A DNA stretch of 64,000 nucleotides from positions 62,001 through 126,000 of the forward strand of contig CAKJVC010000154.1 of NCBI GenBank assembly GCA_918026815.1, read 5' to 3'. The stretch is from Chalara sp. BL73 (Eukaryota > Ascomycota > Leotiomycetes > Helotiales). The position numbers were made by a program, and so were the translations under genes. The notes beneath the pieces are model-generated. The model was not told where the DNA came from. It was given only the letters and a program-made list of their open reading frames with translations, and searched no databases. Below are positions 22,927-35,636 of this stretch, piece after piece (within the stretch, counting starts at the first letter, position 1; every line of letters starts with the position of its first letter).

Positions 22927-25570
22927 TGGTAGAATGTAATGGCACAGCCAGAGCAAGAATGTAAAATTGTGTTGTAAGGGAGCTCGAAGCCCGAGTAATG
23001 CCCTTTAGTATGGAGACATTCGCAAACAGAGCCCGTTTGAACTTTGTTCGTCGTTGGTGTCCGAGACCTGGAAAGCCCGTTTGTACCGTCTGGGTTCCTC
23101 CTCCAGCAATAGTCGTAGGCAGCTCGGTGCGCCGACGGATATATGAAAGGTATTCTTAGGAAACGGGGCGTCAATTTCTCTTTTAATCTCGACGTGTCAC
23201 AGACCCGTGAGACACAATGTTCGGCGCCCCTCAGCAATAAACGGTGATCCTGACGTCTCCCGTGTCCAGCTCGCTGATCAAACTCCGAAAGGTTAGGCTT
23301 TGCCGAACCCAATTCCCAGGGCTACACGATCTACATGAACCCCCCTATGTTGACCGTTGGAACGTATAAATAGCGGAAAGCTGATATTCTTGGCAGAGTG
23401 ACTCTCTCTTTTGCCAGATAAAACGAAGAAGAGATGATGGGAGGGAAGACCCCGTTGACGAGAACAGAAAAAGATCAGACCAGAAACGCAACAACAGGAA
23501 GTGGCCACGATGTGGACAGTCGGACATGAAAAGCAAATATGAAACACGTACCTCTGCCGTAGACTAGCTACGCACACCCTTGCCTCCTTACGAAAAAAGG
23601 GCAGAAAATGGGAAACATCAGACGAATCAGAGCGGGTAGCACGCAGCCCATTACCTACCCCATTCGAGCAGGCTGATGATCAGGACATATCATGTGGTTT
23701 TTGATGTGCAGATACGGTGGCCTGTCGTTCGTGGTTACGGTCAAATGGGGATGAAGTTGCGGAGGGGCTTAAAAAAAGCTCGCGATGCATTTCGGCGGGC
23801 TCTAATATATCCGGGCCGATCCTCCCTTGCCATGGATAGAATAGAATACGATATAATATATTTTCTGACTAGATTTTTGCTTCTCTCTCATCAAAATACT
23901 TATTTTTAAAACCCCTCCTTTTTCCTTACATCAGCCAAACCAAACGCACCCAATATCGTTGGGATTAGATGTGTAGATTGATCAACGCCAACAGATCCTT
24001 TCTCGGCGCTGTTACCCCACCGATCGTCGCTCCATTCAAATCCTCAGAACAACCTGAAACACGCCAAGTCTCAGGTATCCCCCAAACCCCTGCCCACCAA
24101 TCACATTATTCACCAGCTTCCCACATCCCCCAAGCGAGCTCAGAGCGGGGACTCGAAGATCTTCACCCAACGCAATCTCGTCGCTGACGGAGATGGAGGA
24201 TACGTACACATGTGATAACGAAGAAAGCTCGCTATATTACCAACGTATAGCAAAACGCAAACAGAAACGCAGCAAGCAGATGGGTCACGTAAGCCAGCTC
24301 GTGATCGCGCCGCCTCGCGCGCCCAGGGCATACCTCACGCCTCACCGCAAATCAAGAAACCAACAAGGTACGACCGCCGCGTCCACCCGCATAGCAGCCC
24401 CGGGTCAAAAGGATAACCAACAGCTTCAACAACTCCCTATTTCAAAACCATACCGACACGAACATCACATGTGACAATGTCCAGCCCAGCATAGCCGTCG
24501 CGGCCGTAGACAAGGGCCACGGTCCAAGGGCCGGGTGCAGGCGCAGGCAGCATCCAACGCGATATAAAAAAATAACGGGTAGCGTAGACGCGAACCAGAT
24601 AATAGCTCAGCCAGCATGGCAATATGTCTGCCCCGGTTTAACGTTGTACCTAAAGTACGAATCTCGTTTTCCTCGCTGCCAAAGATGCACGTTTCGGCAT
24701 GCCGATATGCCATAGATCAGATGAAAAAAAAACCCCCCAACCCACAGCCGCACAAGCTCTTGCATTTTCCTACATTTTCTTACTTGTGACATGCGCAGCC
24801 CATCCCCCATCCCCCATCCCCAAAAGAAAATTCCCAATAAGATTTATTTAAAAAAAAAAAAAAGGAAAAGAAAGGAAAAAACGACGCCAAGCGGCACAAA
24901 GCTACTTTTCCCAGCCAAACCTCCCATGTATGTCCCACGAAAGAAATAAAACGAAAACGAAAATTATGATATAATTTAACTAAAAGAAAATAAAATAAAA
25001 TAAAGGAAAGGCAAGAAAGGAGCGAATTAGAAAATGTGAATTGTCATCACGTGATTTGACGGTATTTACTTCCATTGCCTACCTCCTACCTGTAGAATTT
25101 GAGCCGTAGAAACGAACTTCAATCTAGTATGCTCAATTCAGAAACTCCATGTCCCAGGTATAATACATATACCAGGAACCCACAGGACCCGAGACTATCG
25201 GCCGTGTTACATGTAGAGTCCTTCATCCTATATGCGAAACACCAATGAGAAAAAAAGTATCGAATAAGATTTAAAGCTGCCATTGCTGGCGTTTGTCTGC
25301 ATTATATCATATTTCGTGGCGTCTTACCAACACCACTACCATATATCCTCTTTCTCTTCCCAATCCATTTCCTTTCCATTTCAGGTTCCCGTGAATCATT
25401 CCCTTCCTTTCCGTGTAAACGCCGTGCCGTCGATTATTAATACAATCCTGCTTTCGCATCGCTGCCTCTCCTCTCGCAAGATGGGGTATAAAGAAATCAA
25501 ATGAGAGAATGAATTATATCCCAATACCACAACGCCGTGCCTCCCCTTTTCTGCTTCCCATATCTCTTTA
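22927..25570. other. Intergenic, no gene seen
   Basis: About 2.6 kb between the membrane-protein promoter and the kinesin 3' end. Low-complexity purine runs lie at 24844-25020 (A14, then AAAATAA-type tracts). Short ORFs on both strands have no recognisable content. Confidence 0.5.
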
Positions 25571-28500
25571 TTATATTGGTGATGGGTCAGCCATCGCACC
25601 ATCCGCTGGCGGCAACATCGGGCTCTTCAGCGGCTGCACACTGATTACCTCTGGATCCAGGTTCAACGATGCCAACGTCAATCCTGTCTCGCGCTTCCGA
25701 TCTGATTTCTCACTTGCCAACCTAACCGAGCCTCTAACACCCTTCACGATCTCGCCTCTCTCCACACGGTCCTGGATCATTTCATCTAGCACTTTGCTCA
25801 TCTCATCCACGCTCTTATTCCTCTGTCTCGTCTTGGGGCTTGTTAGTGCCGGCAATGGGAATTCGGGCTTCTCGGCACTATCATGGAGATTCGTAAGCTG
25901 GGATGTGCGTGCTGAGACCGGACTTAAAGGGCCGCCTTCAAGGAGCTTGAGAGTTAGTGAAGTACGGGGATCGCGATCTGCTACTTCACGCGAGCGCGCA
26001 GCTGAGCGGAGAGCATCGAGCATTTTGTCTTTGTCGTCCAGGCGGGAACGTAGCTCAGCAATCTCCGAATCTTTCTCTTTTAGAAGAGCTGCCACACCAT
26101 GATCTTCGCCGACCATGATCGCACCAGCCTTGGGACTTGAGAAGCCGATGGATGTTCGGGAGTGACTCGACCGCCTGGCTTGTAGAAGTCTCTTTTCCAG
26201 GGTCTGACAGTATCGTGTCTTGTCTGCGAGATCGGCCTGGAGAGCCCGATTCTGAGCCTGCAAAGATGCTGTACCGTCACCAAACTCTCCATGGGAGTCC
26301 TCATCCTCGAGAGATCCTTGGTCGCCACTAGACAGTCGCTTACACCCAGGTAGTTGCCCTACCGTGGATACTGAATTAACTGAGGACTTTCGTTCCAAAG
26401 AATTGCGTCCAATGGTTGAGGCGCCAATGGAAGAGCGCGCTGACATTTGGGAGAGGTGGCCATTCGACTGCCGGGTAGACAACCGTGGGTGCATGCTTAA
26501 CGACGAATATGAGCCACTGGCGTTGACGCCCGTTGATTTAGAGCTCAGTATAAGACGATTCAGATGCTCAATCCGCTCCTTCAAAGCAGTGCGAGCCAAT
26601 TGCATCTCTAACATCTGCTCTTCATGCCGTTGCTCGGCTTCCTTCTCTCGCACCTTTTCGTCGTCATCATTCTTCGTGGTCTGCTTGGTCTCAAGTTGTG
26701 AACGCAACTCTAAAATCTCCATGCGATATCGCTCGAGCAATACTCGAGCTCCACCATCTCCTCCAGATCCCAAGGCTTCTTCAGCTTTCTTAGCATGACT
26801 GACAATATTATTCTTTGCTCGGGAGGCAAACTTCAATGTGTTGATGGTCTCGTTGGTATGGGTATTCGCAGCAGCAGCGCTCCCCGCCGAACCAATTTGA
26901 ATCGTGCAGAGAATGCTCACCAATGAATCTCCGGACAAGGCACCTTGGAGTAGCCTGGTAAGCTTGCTGTCTCGGTATGGAAGATGCTTCCCATCTTTAT
27001 CGGTAGGTTTTCCCTCCTTATCCTTGTCTCCAGAAAGGCGAGCAATGACAGTTCCCAGCGTCAACAAACTCTTATTGATATGCGATCCTTCCGTCCTTCG
27101 TTCTTTTGTCTCTGCAGCTCTTTCAGATCCAGCCAAATCAATCAAGCTGAGCGTAGAAACACGAACTCCTCCAGGAACCAGGCCAGATCGCTTGCTGTCG
27201 CCTAAGATCCCATTCCCAGGGACACGCTCTCTGCTCTCGACGACAATCTGAACAACAGCATGGCTTCGAGAGCTCCTAGCATTGAACTGAGTGCTCGATG
27301 TTCGTCTAGCGTTATCACCTCGAGCTATTACACGCAAGAGCTGGGTGGGACTCTGCACAATCTCTTCTTTCAAGGGAGTTGCATAGACACCTCGTTTACT
27401 GTCTTCTCGAAGCTTGATCTCTTCCTGCTGACCTCCAGGCACTCCGCTAGCTGCTGGGGCGCCGAGGAGATCATGTATCTTTTCGTTATATATCTCCAGA
27501 TAACTTACTCGAAGCAGAAACTCGCGAGAAGGGGTCTCGCGAATGTATGAGAAAATATCGGTAATAGCAAGCGGGATGACACCCGGCGACGTAGCTGTCC
27601 CTTGCATGGAAAAGGTCTTTCCGGTTCCAGTCATTCCATAGGCAAAAACAGTTCCGTGGTATCCTTCCATCACTCTTCGGACCAGTCGTTTCGCACAAGA
27701 ATCATATACCTTAGCATTGTTATCGTGAGTCGCAAAAACGTTATCTATCCATGTTAGCAGCAAAATTGGCAAAGGGCTAATCACTCACCATAATAGTAGT
27801 CTCCGCCCTCACGGCCTCTATATGCCACAAGTGACCTCCTTCCGTCTACCATCCATTCGCCTTCCGCCTTGCCTTTTTGCTCTCCATTGGCGTCTGGACG
27901 AACCCGCACGCTGACAATAACGTTGCCCTTTCCTTCTGTATGTTTACCGCCATTAGGTTCGTCTGTAGAATCTGCGGCTGCAGTTCGCCCCCTAGATTCG
28001 GTATTTTCTTCGAAAGTGGTAGCTGTGGACTGAATTAGCATTTCTCATCAGCGCCGTATCCTAGAGTGGCTTCTTACCCGAGGTGGAGTACGAGTCCTGC
28101 GCAGACGAGCTGCGACTCTGAGGCGGCGATGGTAAGCTCAGTAGGCCATCCGAACCACGAGCTCCCGCGCCGCTTGATATCGATCTGCTATCTCCACTGC
28201 CATTCAACAAGCTAGGTGTTGCGCCGTTCACGTAGCTTCGAGGTGCTGGGTTGCGAGTTGGACTTAGCGATGCTTTAGATCGCTTTGGTTTCTTCACCAT
28301 CCCAGGCGTTACTGCAGTTGGAGCATCCGCAGAATTGGCGCTAGTAGGTGTCACGCCGGTTGATAGAGGGCTTGGTGGTAAGCTCGCTGTTCGTATGCCT
28401 AGACCTCCTCGCGGTGGTTGTGGGAATGCATTTATGCTGATCGTTTTCCGGATCGTCTTTCCTGCTCCATTGACTCCTGGCGTTGCTCGCATCTTCGGTA

Positions 28501-28702
28501 ATGCGCTGCCTGTCCCTTGCAATGGAGGCAAATTCGGCGATGATGGTGCCCTCAAGCCGCTTTTTGGTGTCATTGCCTGAAGAGTGGAAACCGTCGGGAC
28601 CATACCAGTACTTTTCCTGGTTTTGGGTAAGGCGGGAAGTGCTGTGGTGGGTGGTCCGTACGAGGGCCGTCCCGCTGCTGGACGTGGAATAGATGCTGCC
28701 AT
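25571..28702 (-). CDS. kipA: Kinesin-7 family motor, Kip2/KipA type
   Basis: A plus-end-directed microtubule motor; the Aspergillus orthologue KipA carries polarity factors to hyphal tips. Three exons, 28078-28702, 27789-28022 and 25571-27744, join in frame to 1010 residues with introns of 55 and 44 bp. Residues 1-240 are a Ser/Pro-rich extension typical of Kip2-type motors (TPKSGLRAPSSPNLPPLQ). The motor core follows: VIVSVRVRPD, the P-loop AYGMTGTGKTFSMQG (about 325), the neck-side EIYNEKIHDLLG, switch I NARSSRSHAVVQI, switch II LIDLAGSERAAETK, and GSHINKSLLTLGTVI. A coiled coil begins near VLLERYRMEILELRSQLE. The C-terminal tail is Ser-rich and unstructured. The second intron falls just before DNVFATHDNN, upstream of the P-loop. 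The motor motifs are complete, so the protein should be active. The symbol is by similarity. Confidence 0.93.
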
Positions 28703-31182
28703 TGTTGAGTCTGAAAGATTGAGAACGTCTCACGGTTACCACGACAATGATGTATTGATCCTCGTCCGATGATCTCTACCAAATTTTCTCTATTCTTGGG
28801 CCATGAAACATAGGACGTCCAGATTATGCTTAGAAGAACTGTGCAGTCTTAATACTGGGCGGGCCAAACCCTGCGGGTGGCTGCTGAGTATCCCGCTCCA
28901 CTGGTAAATGTGAAACGTGAATCTATATCATCCGAGTGGAAGTGCCTGAGTCTGTTGAAACCTGCCAAACGTCAGTGCGCTTTTCACCCACAAAACTGCT
29001 ATTTTAATCAACTTGTCAGGTACCGCATTTATAGGCACATGTCAGCCAGGCCTAAATGATTTGTGTTTTCCAAAGTACTGTGCGTTCTGAAGGATTGCCT
29101 CATTGCTTTCGGATCTCTCCGAACGCGAGACGGTCGAAGGGAAATATCGGTAAAACTTGAAGGAAATATCACACTCACGGAGTTCTGGCGCGCAACTGTG
29201 GTGAAAAGTGGTTCGCACTTTCTCTCCAGAATATGCAGGTAGCCTCGATCGAACTTCTTTTCTGTCCTACGATTGCGCAGGTTAATATCGCTGGTGTTTC
29301 CCCGAGAATTATCCTTGTGCCGGCAGCCGTTGAAAGGGATTGGACAGGGTATTTTGTTGGGAGTTCTATTGACAGTTCGGTTCTATGCGGCTGCAAAAAT
29401 TATGTATCGAAGCTTGGAATCGGATTGAACATTAAAATATGGCTGCTGTTGCTGTCGCCACAGAAGCCCCTATCAATAGCATACACACCTCCTCGCAGAT
29501 GCAGACTGTGTGTGACTGCTCGTGTTCGACCAGTGGGCACAGAAAGTGATCAAGTGAATTTCGGGAAGGTGATAGCTTTTCCTGAGGTATCGGAAGTTTC
29601 GAGGATCTCTGGTCTGCTATGGATGAATTGAATCGAGGCACAGTTTGTGATACGTATTATATTACTTTCGTGTTTTTTTTTGTTTTGGGCCGCTGTGTAA
29701 TTATAGGGAAGGATTTTGATGATATTGGCCACGTTATAGAAGCATTCGAGTTTTTTCTGGTGACGAGAATTTAGGGTAGGTGCAGGATGGTTACACGCAC
29801 CGCTGGCCAGGATTGTTGGGTCTGCAGAATGGGATGATGCAAGGAAATGCTTGGGTAACAGTTGGGAGCTGTATTCGGCGGCTTTGCACCGTATGAAATC
29901 AAATGAATATATTGCTCCAGCGCTTCCAAGGGAGTGACAGATGGTGCTGCTGCTGTTGCTGCTGCTCTGGTAGCGAAATCCGGGGGGTGGAATTCTGCAA
30001 ATGTCAGAGAAAGGGGAAAAAAGAAAAATGGATGGATGGTCGTTGAGGATGCAGATGCGAAGTGCAGAAGGTGTGCACGCCCGCCCGCCCGCCCATTGTA
30101 CCCTTTCGTAGTGCAGGACGCGGCATGCACGTTCTGTGGTGTCTTCCCGCCGCGAAGGCCCCTGTCAAGTTTAATCTAAAGCTTGGGGAGCTTTTAGTGG
30201 GGAGGAGGGACGAAGGAAGGGAAGCAAGACAACCCCCCAAGAACCCTAAATTGAGCCTATTGGACCTTAAACCATGGGACCTTGGACCATGGAAGGGATA
30301 TGCGACCACCAGCGACCACCAGCACAAATGTGGTTAAAAAAAACCTTACGAAAGGGAAGGGGAAAAGAAAAGTCAATTTTATGGTATACGGGTGGTGTGC
30401 CCCCCCTATAGCATCATAACCTTCCCTCCCCTCCCCGTCCCGTTCCTCATTATCCACTACTAAACACCTGAACACTACAGCGAGCAAAGTCACGCGTTGA
30501 CCACCCCTTCATCCATTTGTCCCTTTCAATTGTTTTTGGGCCACTATAGGAGAGAGGAAGGGAGAGAAAGATGTTAACCCTATGTTTTTTTTTTTTCTCC
30601 GGGAGGGTATGATTGATCCCCCACCCCAAGCTGAGGCGTTTCTTACCGGAAATTTGTGCTTGATTGATGGTCCTTCGCTGCTCTCGCTTCCGGCAACGAT
30701 CCGCGATGATTCGGGGCCTGAAAAGGGTACTGTACTCTTCACCCTATCTTCCCCCCCCAGTATCATCCAACGCCTCACCCCCCCTTCTCAAGACTCGATG
30801 ATTCCACTCTACTTACCAAACGGTCGAGTCGCTTTCACTTGCACCCTTCCTCAGCAAGGACTGGCACTACTGTATTTATCGTATCATCAACTTCCTCAGC
30901 ACACAATCAATATCATATGCAAGTCTTCTGCACCTAAACTATCTCTCCCGCTTGTTTGGTTACCCCTGAAATTATACACCCCGTCGGCACTTCTTTTTAA
31001 TACAAAATCATGGGCCATTTGGACCAGACCGGACACCACCACCGTATAAAGGGTACAATACACTCTGTCTTAGCCCCTATTCCCCTGTCCAAAAACGGTG
31101 ACGGCCTGGGGGGAGACACGGGACGCAAGGGTCAGTCCCTCACCCCAGCTCCCCTTCCAAATCCTTTTCTTCAGGGGATACA
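28703..31182. other. Intergenic between kinesin and MULE element
   Basis: About 2.5 kb with no convincing gene. It contains the kinesin promoter and several homopolymer runs (T10 near 30588, C8 near 30754). ORFs here, including 30582-31049, lack coding character. Confidence 0.5.
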
Positions 31183-31190
31183 TCCGCCTC

Positions 31191-31243
31191 GGCGATTGAT
31201 ACACGACCTCCCCCCCTGTTTACTACACGACCTCCCCCCCCCC
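31191..31243 (+). repeat. Left terminal inverted repeat of MULE
   Basis: Begins GGCGATTGATACACGACC and includes two tandem TACACGACCTC-plus-C-run units. It ends in a C10 run, against C8 in the right repeat; otherwise the two match base for base. Confidence 0.9.
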
Positions 31244-31420
31244 TGCACCTGTTGTAATAGGCAAGCGGTGTAGAGAGCAGTCAAGGTACCAAGCTGTAGT
31301 AAGGGGTTGGCTGTAAAATTTTGTACCGTAGCTGCTGCAGGCATTTGTTGACCTCGTTGTCGCTACCTCACTGTCGCCACCTTACTGTCGCTGATCGTTG
31401 CATCTTTCTAGTTGATCAAT

Positions 31421-33694
31421 ATGCCATTGGCTGCATCTGCCACCGAAAATCAGACTCCCTCAGCAGCTTTAAACATCGATTCCTCGTCGTTGAATGCTGA
31501 AGCTTCAATTGCACCATTATCCCTTCCACCACCAGGCTGTTTTAATTCATTCGACGACCTTTTTGCTCATACGCAACAACATGCAAAACAAGCTTTGTAT
31601 GCCTTTATAATTGGTCATTCGGAGAAGCGTAAAGGGCGTATAATTCGAGTGCTGAATTGCCAGCGAGGAGGCTGTAAAAAGGCTGCTTTTCTTCGACCTG
31701 GAGCAAATAGTCAGCACCGAAAAAGAGAAGGGAATACAGCTAAAACTGGGTGCTTATTCTCTATTAAAGTAAAAGAACGCTCTGATAGAATATAGGAGCT
31801 TTTATACCGCGAAGATCCTAAATACTCAGTTCATAATCATTCTCCTGCAGAACGTTCAAGCGCTTTTCATATCCATCGCCAATTAACTTCAGCTCACCTC
31901 GATATTATAGCTTCTCATCAGCTAGCTAGAGTGCCTCCTAAATCAACTGTAGCTGCTTTGCGTCAGCTAGATCCTTCTTTGGAAATCATACCTCGGGATA
32001 TTTATAATATCAACGCTGAATTGGCTCGTACAAAACGAGGTGGAAAGTCACCTCCTGAAGCTCTAATTGCACAATTAAAAGCTCAACAAGCTGAAGGGAA
32101 AGTAGTATTTGCTATGGAGAAAAATGATCAAGGGCATATCAATTTTCTGTTTATTGCAGCCGCAAAATCAGTAGAGTATTTAAACAAAAACGCTGAAGTA
32201 ATATTGCTTGACTGTACTTACAAAACCAACAAATTCGGTATGCCTTTGCTTCATATTATGGGGATCGACGGCATGAATCAAACGTTTACGGTTGCGATTT
32301 GCTTTCTTAATCAAGAAAATGAAGATTGCTACAACAAAGCCGTACTGCAATTTCGTCAGCTTTTCGATCAATTTGTGTATCCTTCAGTACTTGCAACTGA
32401 CTGCGATATTGCTTTGATTTCAGCTCTTGAACGTCACTTTCCAGCTATTCGTACTAAAGTCGTTCTTTGCTTTTGGCACATCCTCAAAAACGTAGCTTTT
32501 CACTGTAAAGCTAAGTTCGAAACTCAAGAGCGTTGGGAGCTGTTTTTAAAAGGATTTCGAAACGTCGTACAGGCTAAAACCGAAGGCGAATATAAGGATA
32601 TATTACAAGAATAGAAAGCCGATTTTCATTGGAATAATGGCCATCCACACGCTAGCCTACCCTCTTCAACACCGCAAAAGATCCAAGAATTGGCTGAATT
32701 CGAGTTAGAGCGTGAAGCACTTGCTTACTGTATTGGCCAATGGCTAAGTAAGCACAAATCAAAGGTCGTTCATGCTTGGGTTGATCGATATTTCCATGCA
32801 GGAGCACGTACCACTTCAGCCCTTAAAGGAAGGCATCATACTCTCAAAAGCTGGATAGGCACTTCTACAGGTGATTTAACAACTGTATGGGAAAGTACGC
32901 AGCGTGCAATTGAAGTTGAGTTAATCAAAATACAACAGAAAAGAGCAAGAGAACGTCAGTCGACACCTATACACCTTTCGAGCTCATTTTACTATGGAGT
33001 AGTGAGCCATATCACTAATTTTGGGCTGAAAATGCTATCAGAGCAATACGCTATTTATCAACAAAATCAACAATCGCAAGCAAATGATTCCCATACAATT
33101 TGTACTGGTAATTTCTCCTCTGCGTTTGGCGTACCGTGCTGGCATACAATCAAGCTTAAAATCGATTACAATCAAGTCATTCAACCACTCGATTTTCACC
33201 CTTATTATCACTATTCACGACCTCCTCCAGGTGCTGAACCTATCGAATTTCCTACTCCTACTCTCGATCCTATTAGCTATCAACGACGTCGATCTGCTGA
33301 AGCAGAAAAACGAGCACACATACGTCAGTACAATCGACTACGAACTGCACAAACAAGAAGGATTCTAAGCCAATTCGAAGAAATATCACAGCCTTTACGA
33401 CACTGTTCAGCTTGTATTGCTTATGGGCATAATAAAGCAACTTGTAGAAGGTGCCAATCAACTGGCCATACTCGAAGTACGTGCCCTAATCAGCCTTCTA
33501 CGCTTTCTATAAACCGAGATCTACCTATTTCCAACCCTTTCTCTTCTTTACAACCAGCCTACGGCTCTGCTTATAGCAGTCAAAATCATCGAAATCACAT
33601 ACAAACTGAAGGGAATCTGCTGCAAGAAGAAGAGCGAGTACCTGCAACTCAATACACAACCGATTTTGAAAGCCAAATAGCTCGATTTTTTTAG
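31421..33694 (+). pseudogene. MULE transposase with two internal stops
   Basis: One frame of 758 codons runs from the ATG at 31421, interrupted only by TAG at 31793-31795 and TAG at 32612-32614. A FLYWCH/WRKY-like N-terminal region (RIIRVLNCQRGGCKKAAFL) precedes the MULE catalytic domain: VILLDCTYKTNKFGMPLL (first Asp), VLATDCDIALISALE (second Asp) and VVLCFWHILKNVAFHC (the usual CxxH). The second stop lies just after that, before the expected catalytic Glu region. The C-terminal part has HTICTGNFSSAFGVPCWH, resembling a SWIM zinc site, and a zinc knuckle (CSACIAYGHNKATCRRC). Both stops read as CAG to TAG in a CpA context, which fits RIP or plain C deamination. There is no frameshift in 2.3 kb. 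Confidence 0.85.
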
Positions 33695-33820
33695 ACTTTT
33701 AATACTATATTTGCCATATTGCTATTCAATTCAGTTCTTCATTCTTTCTTCAAGTCATCAGCTTATTTTGGTGAGCGCCCCACCTAAATAGTCTGATTGG
33801 TGGCAGAAAACCAGAATTAC

Positions 33821-33873
33821 AAGGGGGGGGAGGTCGTGTAGTAAACAGGGGGGGAGGTCGTGTATCAATCGCC
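33821..33873 (-). repeat. Right terminal inverted repeat of MULE
   Basis: Reverse complement of the left repeat, ending CAATCGCC at 33873 and followed by the target duplicate TCCGCCTC. Confidence 0.9.
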
Positions 33874-33881
33874 TCCGCCTC

Positions 33882-34469
33882 TGTCCAAAAAACGCTTTTC
33901 TTGGAAGAATACCCTGTTATTGGGCTTCTTATTGGACCCAGATGGAAAATGGCTTGATTGGGAACGCGACCCCGGGTTTCGCGTTTGATTGTGAAGCCGG
34001 TGGCAAACATGCCAGAGCCTGTAATTCGGACAAATATGTGATTCTTGTTATCAGCATGGTCACCGGTGGTTCCCCCCGTTGGCTGGCACAGGTTCGTGAT
34101 GGTTGAACGGCACACGCTTCTGAAATTTGTCTTTCATGAATTGGTGATGATGACAGACGCTGGACCGGGTTACTACACCTAAGGCTAGCTGAAAAAGTCC
34201 CAGTCCAAAGTTTGTTTCAAGGCTCAGATGAGATGAGATCGAAATGTTGACCCAGTGATCAACGCTGTACGCAATAGCGAATAGTCGTCATCTCAACTCA
34301 CCAGCATTCCGGACAATCAGGGATTACCATCCTTTCAGCTCTACTGCACGGTAAGACCAGATGACTTTAAAGTTTGGTAACAGCCATCAACCTTCCCGTC
34401 GAAGGCAAGAGGGATGCTTCTATGGCCTTCCTATCTGGAACTCATATCACATGTATCTAGATCTAGTAA
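33882..34469. other. Intergenic, no gene seen
   Basis: Flank between the transposon and the STK19-type gene; nothing recognisable on either strand. Confidence 0.5.
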
Positions 34470-35636
34470 TCATAGCGCCCGAACTCCCCTACCCACACTG
34501 CCTGTGTCGAAGACTTCTACGAGTCCTGCGCCAACACACTCTCCGAGAATCCAGTCAAATCCAATCCCATAGAACGTCTTCCACTTTTTTGTCCTTCCTG
34601 GAAGCACGCCGTCGAACTCTCCTCGATTCCGCCTTGCGATACTAGCCCCGTCACCAGTCGAAATTCCGCCGTCCCATCTCTGACGCAAAAGTGTCTGTGG
34701 TGCTTCTCTAAATTTGGATCTCGACAACAGCGAGACGAGATGCGCTCGAGCAGCAGCAACAAGCTTCAAAAATGATCCCGTAGCAGGCAAAGTGATGGAA
34801 TAGTCACCAGAACCAAGATTCTTGACTCCTCCGCCGCTTCCGCCAGCCGCATGTACCGCCCCTTCTCCGCCAACTGCGGCCATAGAGCCAGATGCCGCTC
34901 GAGAAATACTGCTCAATGAAGTTGCCGTACTTCTCGAGCCCTGTCCAGGAACAGAGAACGCATCGGTAGTTGTCCAACTTGCCGTCGCCGAAGTCAAGAA
35001 TCCCGCATGCATCAACTTTTTCGCATCTTCTCCGTCAACCCTTGCTCTGGGTATCTTCAATGCCATAGGATCTTCCTTCAAGATTTCACTGAATCTCTGC
35101 CTTATCGCATCATCCAGACCGCTTGCCTCAAGTGCCTCCTCAATATGCTTTGTAAGTACCAACATCTCCCCCAAGCCTCCTCTTCCACCCACCACAATCT
35201 TCCTCAGCACTCCCCCCCTTACCAACTCCACAATCTCCCTCTCCACACTCGTCCCATCCCTCAATAGCGCCTGCACATGGCTCACCGTAACTAACGGCGG
35301 CACCGCCCTACGGAACTGCAACACCTCCGCTATCCTCTTGCTATTCATCCCTCCCCTCTCCTCCGGCATCGAGCTCCACATCTTGCCCCTAATGTACATA
35401 ACCGCCTGAGCCACATCCCTCAGCGTCAAATCCGTAGCCAGAGCCTCCACAAGCCCGATATCGTCCAGCCGATCAAATTCATCGTCTGCGGCTTCGTCTA
35501 CGGTGCTTTTCGAGCGGGAAACGGGTTTCCGCCGCGGGAGGGTGGCGAACGGCGAGCTTGAACTGCGGGAAACGGAGGGTGGCTTTGTGGATTTCTTGAT
35601 GCGGCTAGAGTGCGCGGCTGTGAATTTGAAGCTCAT
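34470..35636 (-). CDS. STK19-domain protein
   Basis: Single exon, 388 residues from the ATG at 35636 (MSFKFTAAHSSRIKK); longer in-frame starts reach 35762 but add an unlikely leader. The body matches the Stk19 family: DLTLRDVAQAVMYIRGKMW, RRAVPPLVTVSHVQALLRD, REIVELVRGGVLRKIVVGGR and EMLVLTKHIEEAL. In animals STK19, despite its name, is a winged-helix DNA-binding protein of transcription-coupled repair, not a true kinase, and no kinase motifs are seen here. A Ser-rich basic N-terminus and a low-complexity insert (AAVGGEGAVHAAGGSGGG) precede the last winged-helix-like part (FYGIGFDWILGECVGAGLVEV). It is probably nuclear. The frame is intact. Confidence 0.75.
   Translation of the reverse strand: MSFKFTAAHSSRIKKSTKPPSVSRSSSSPFATLPRRKPVSRSKSTVDEAADDEFDRLDDIGLVEALATDLTLRDVAQAVMYIRGKMWSSMPEERGGMNSKRIAEVLQFRRAVPPLVTVSHVQALLRDGTSVEREIVELVRGGVLRKIVVGGRGGLGEMLVLTKHIEEALEASGLDDAIRQRFSEILKEDPMALKIPRARVDGEDAKKLMHAGFLTSATASWTTTDAFSVPGQGSRSTATSLSSISRAASGSMAAVGGEGAVHAAGGSGGGVKNLGSGDYSITLPATGSFLKLVAAARAHLVSLLSRSKFREAPQTLLRQRWDGGISTGDGASIARRNRGEFDGVLPGRTKKWKTFYGIGFDWILGECVGAGLVEVFDTGSVGRGVRAL

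Larger units (their letters stand above)
31191..33873 (+). mobile_element. MULE (Mutator-like) DNA transposon, full length
   Basis: A 2.68 kb element with inverted terminal repeats of about 53 bases and an 8-bp target duplication TCCGCCTC (31183-31190 and 33874-33881). Each terminus holds two direct copies of TACACGACCTC followed by a C-run, separated by TGTTTAC. The ends begin GGCGATTGA. Between them is one long transposase frame on the plus strand. Both ends and the target duplication are intact, so insertion was fairly recent or the ends are conserved. The element interrupts no recognisable gene. Confidence 0.9.

Noticed and set aside
30582..31049. 155-residue plus-strand ORF
   Set aside because: Proline- and leucine-rich translation of pyrimidine-rich intergenic DNA; no intron structure or motif.
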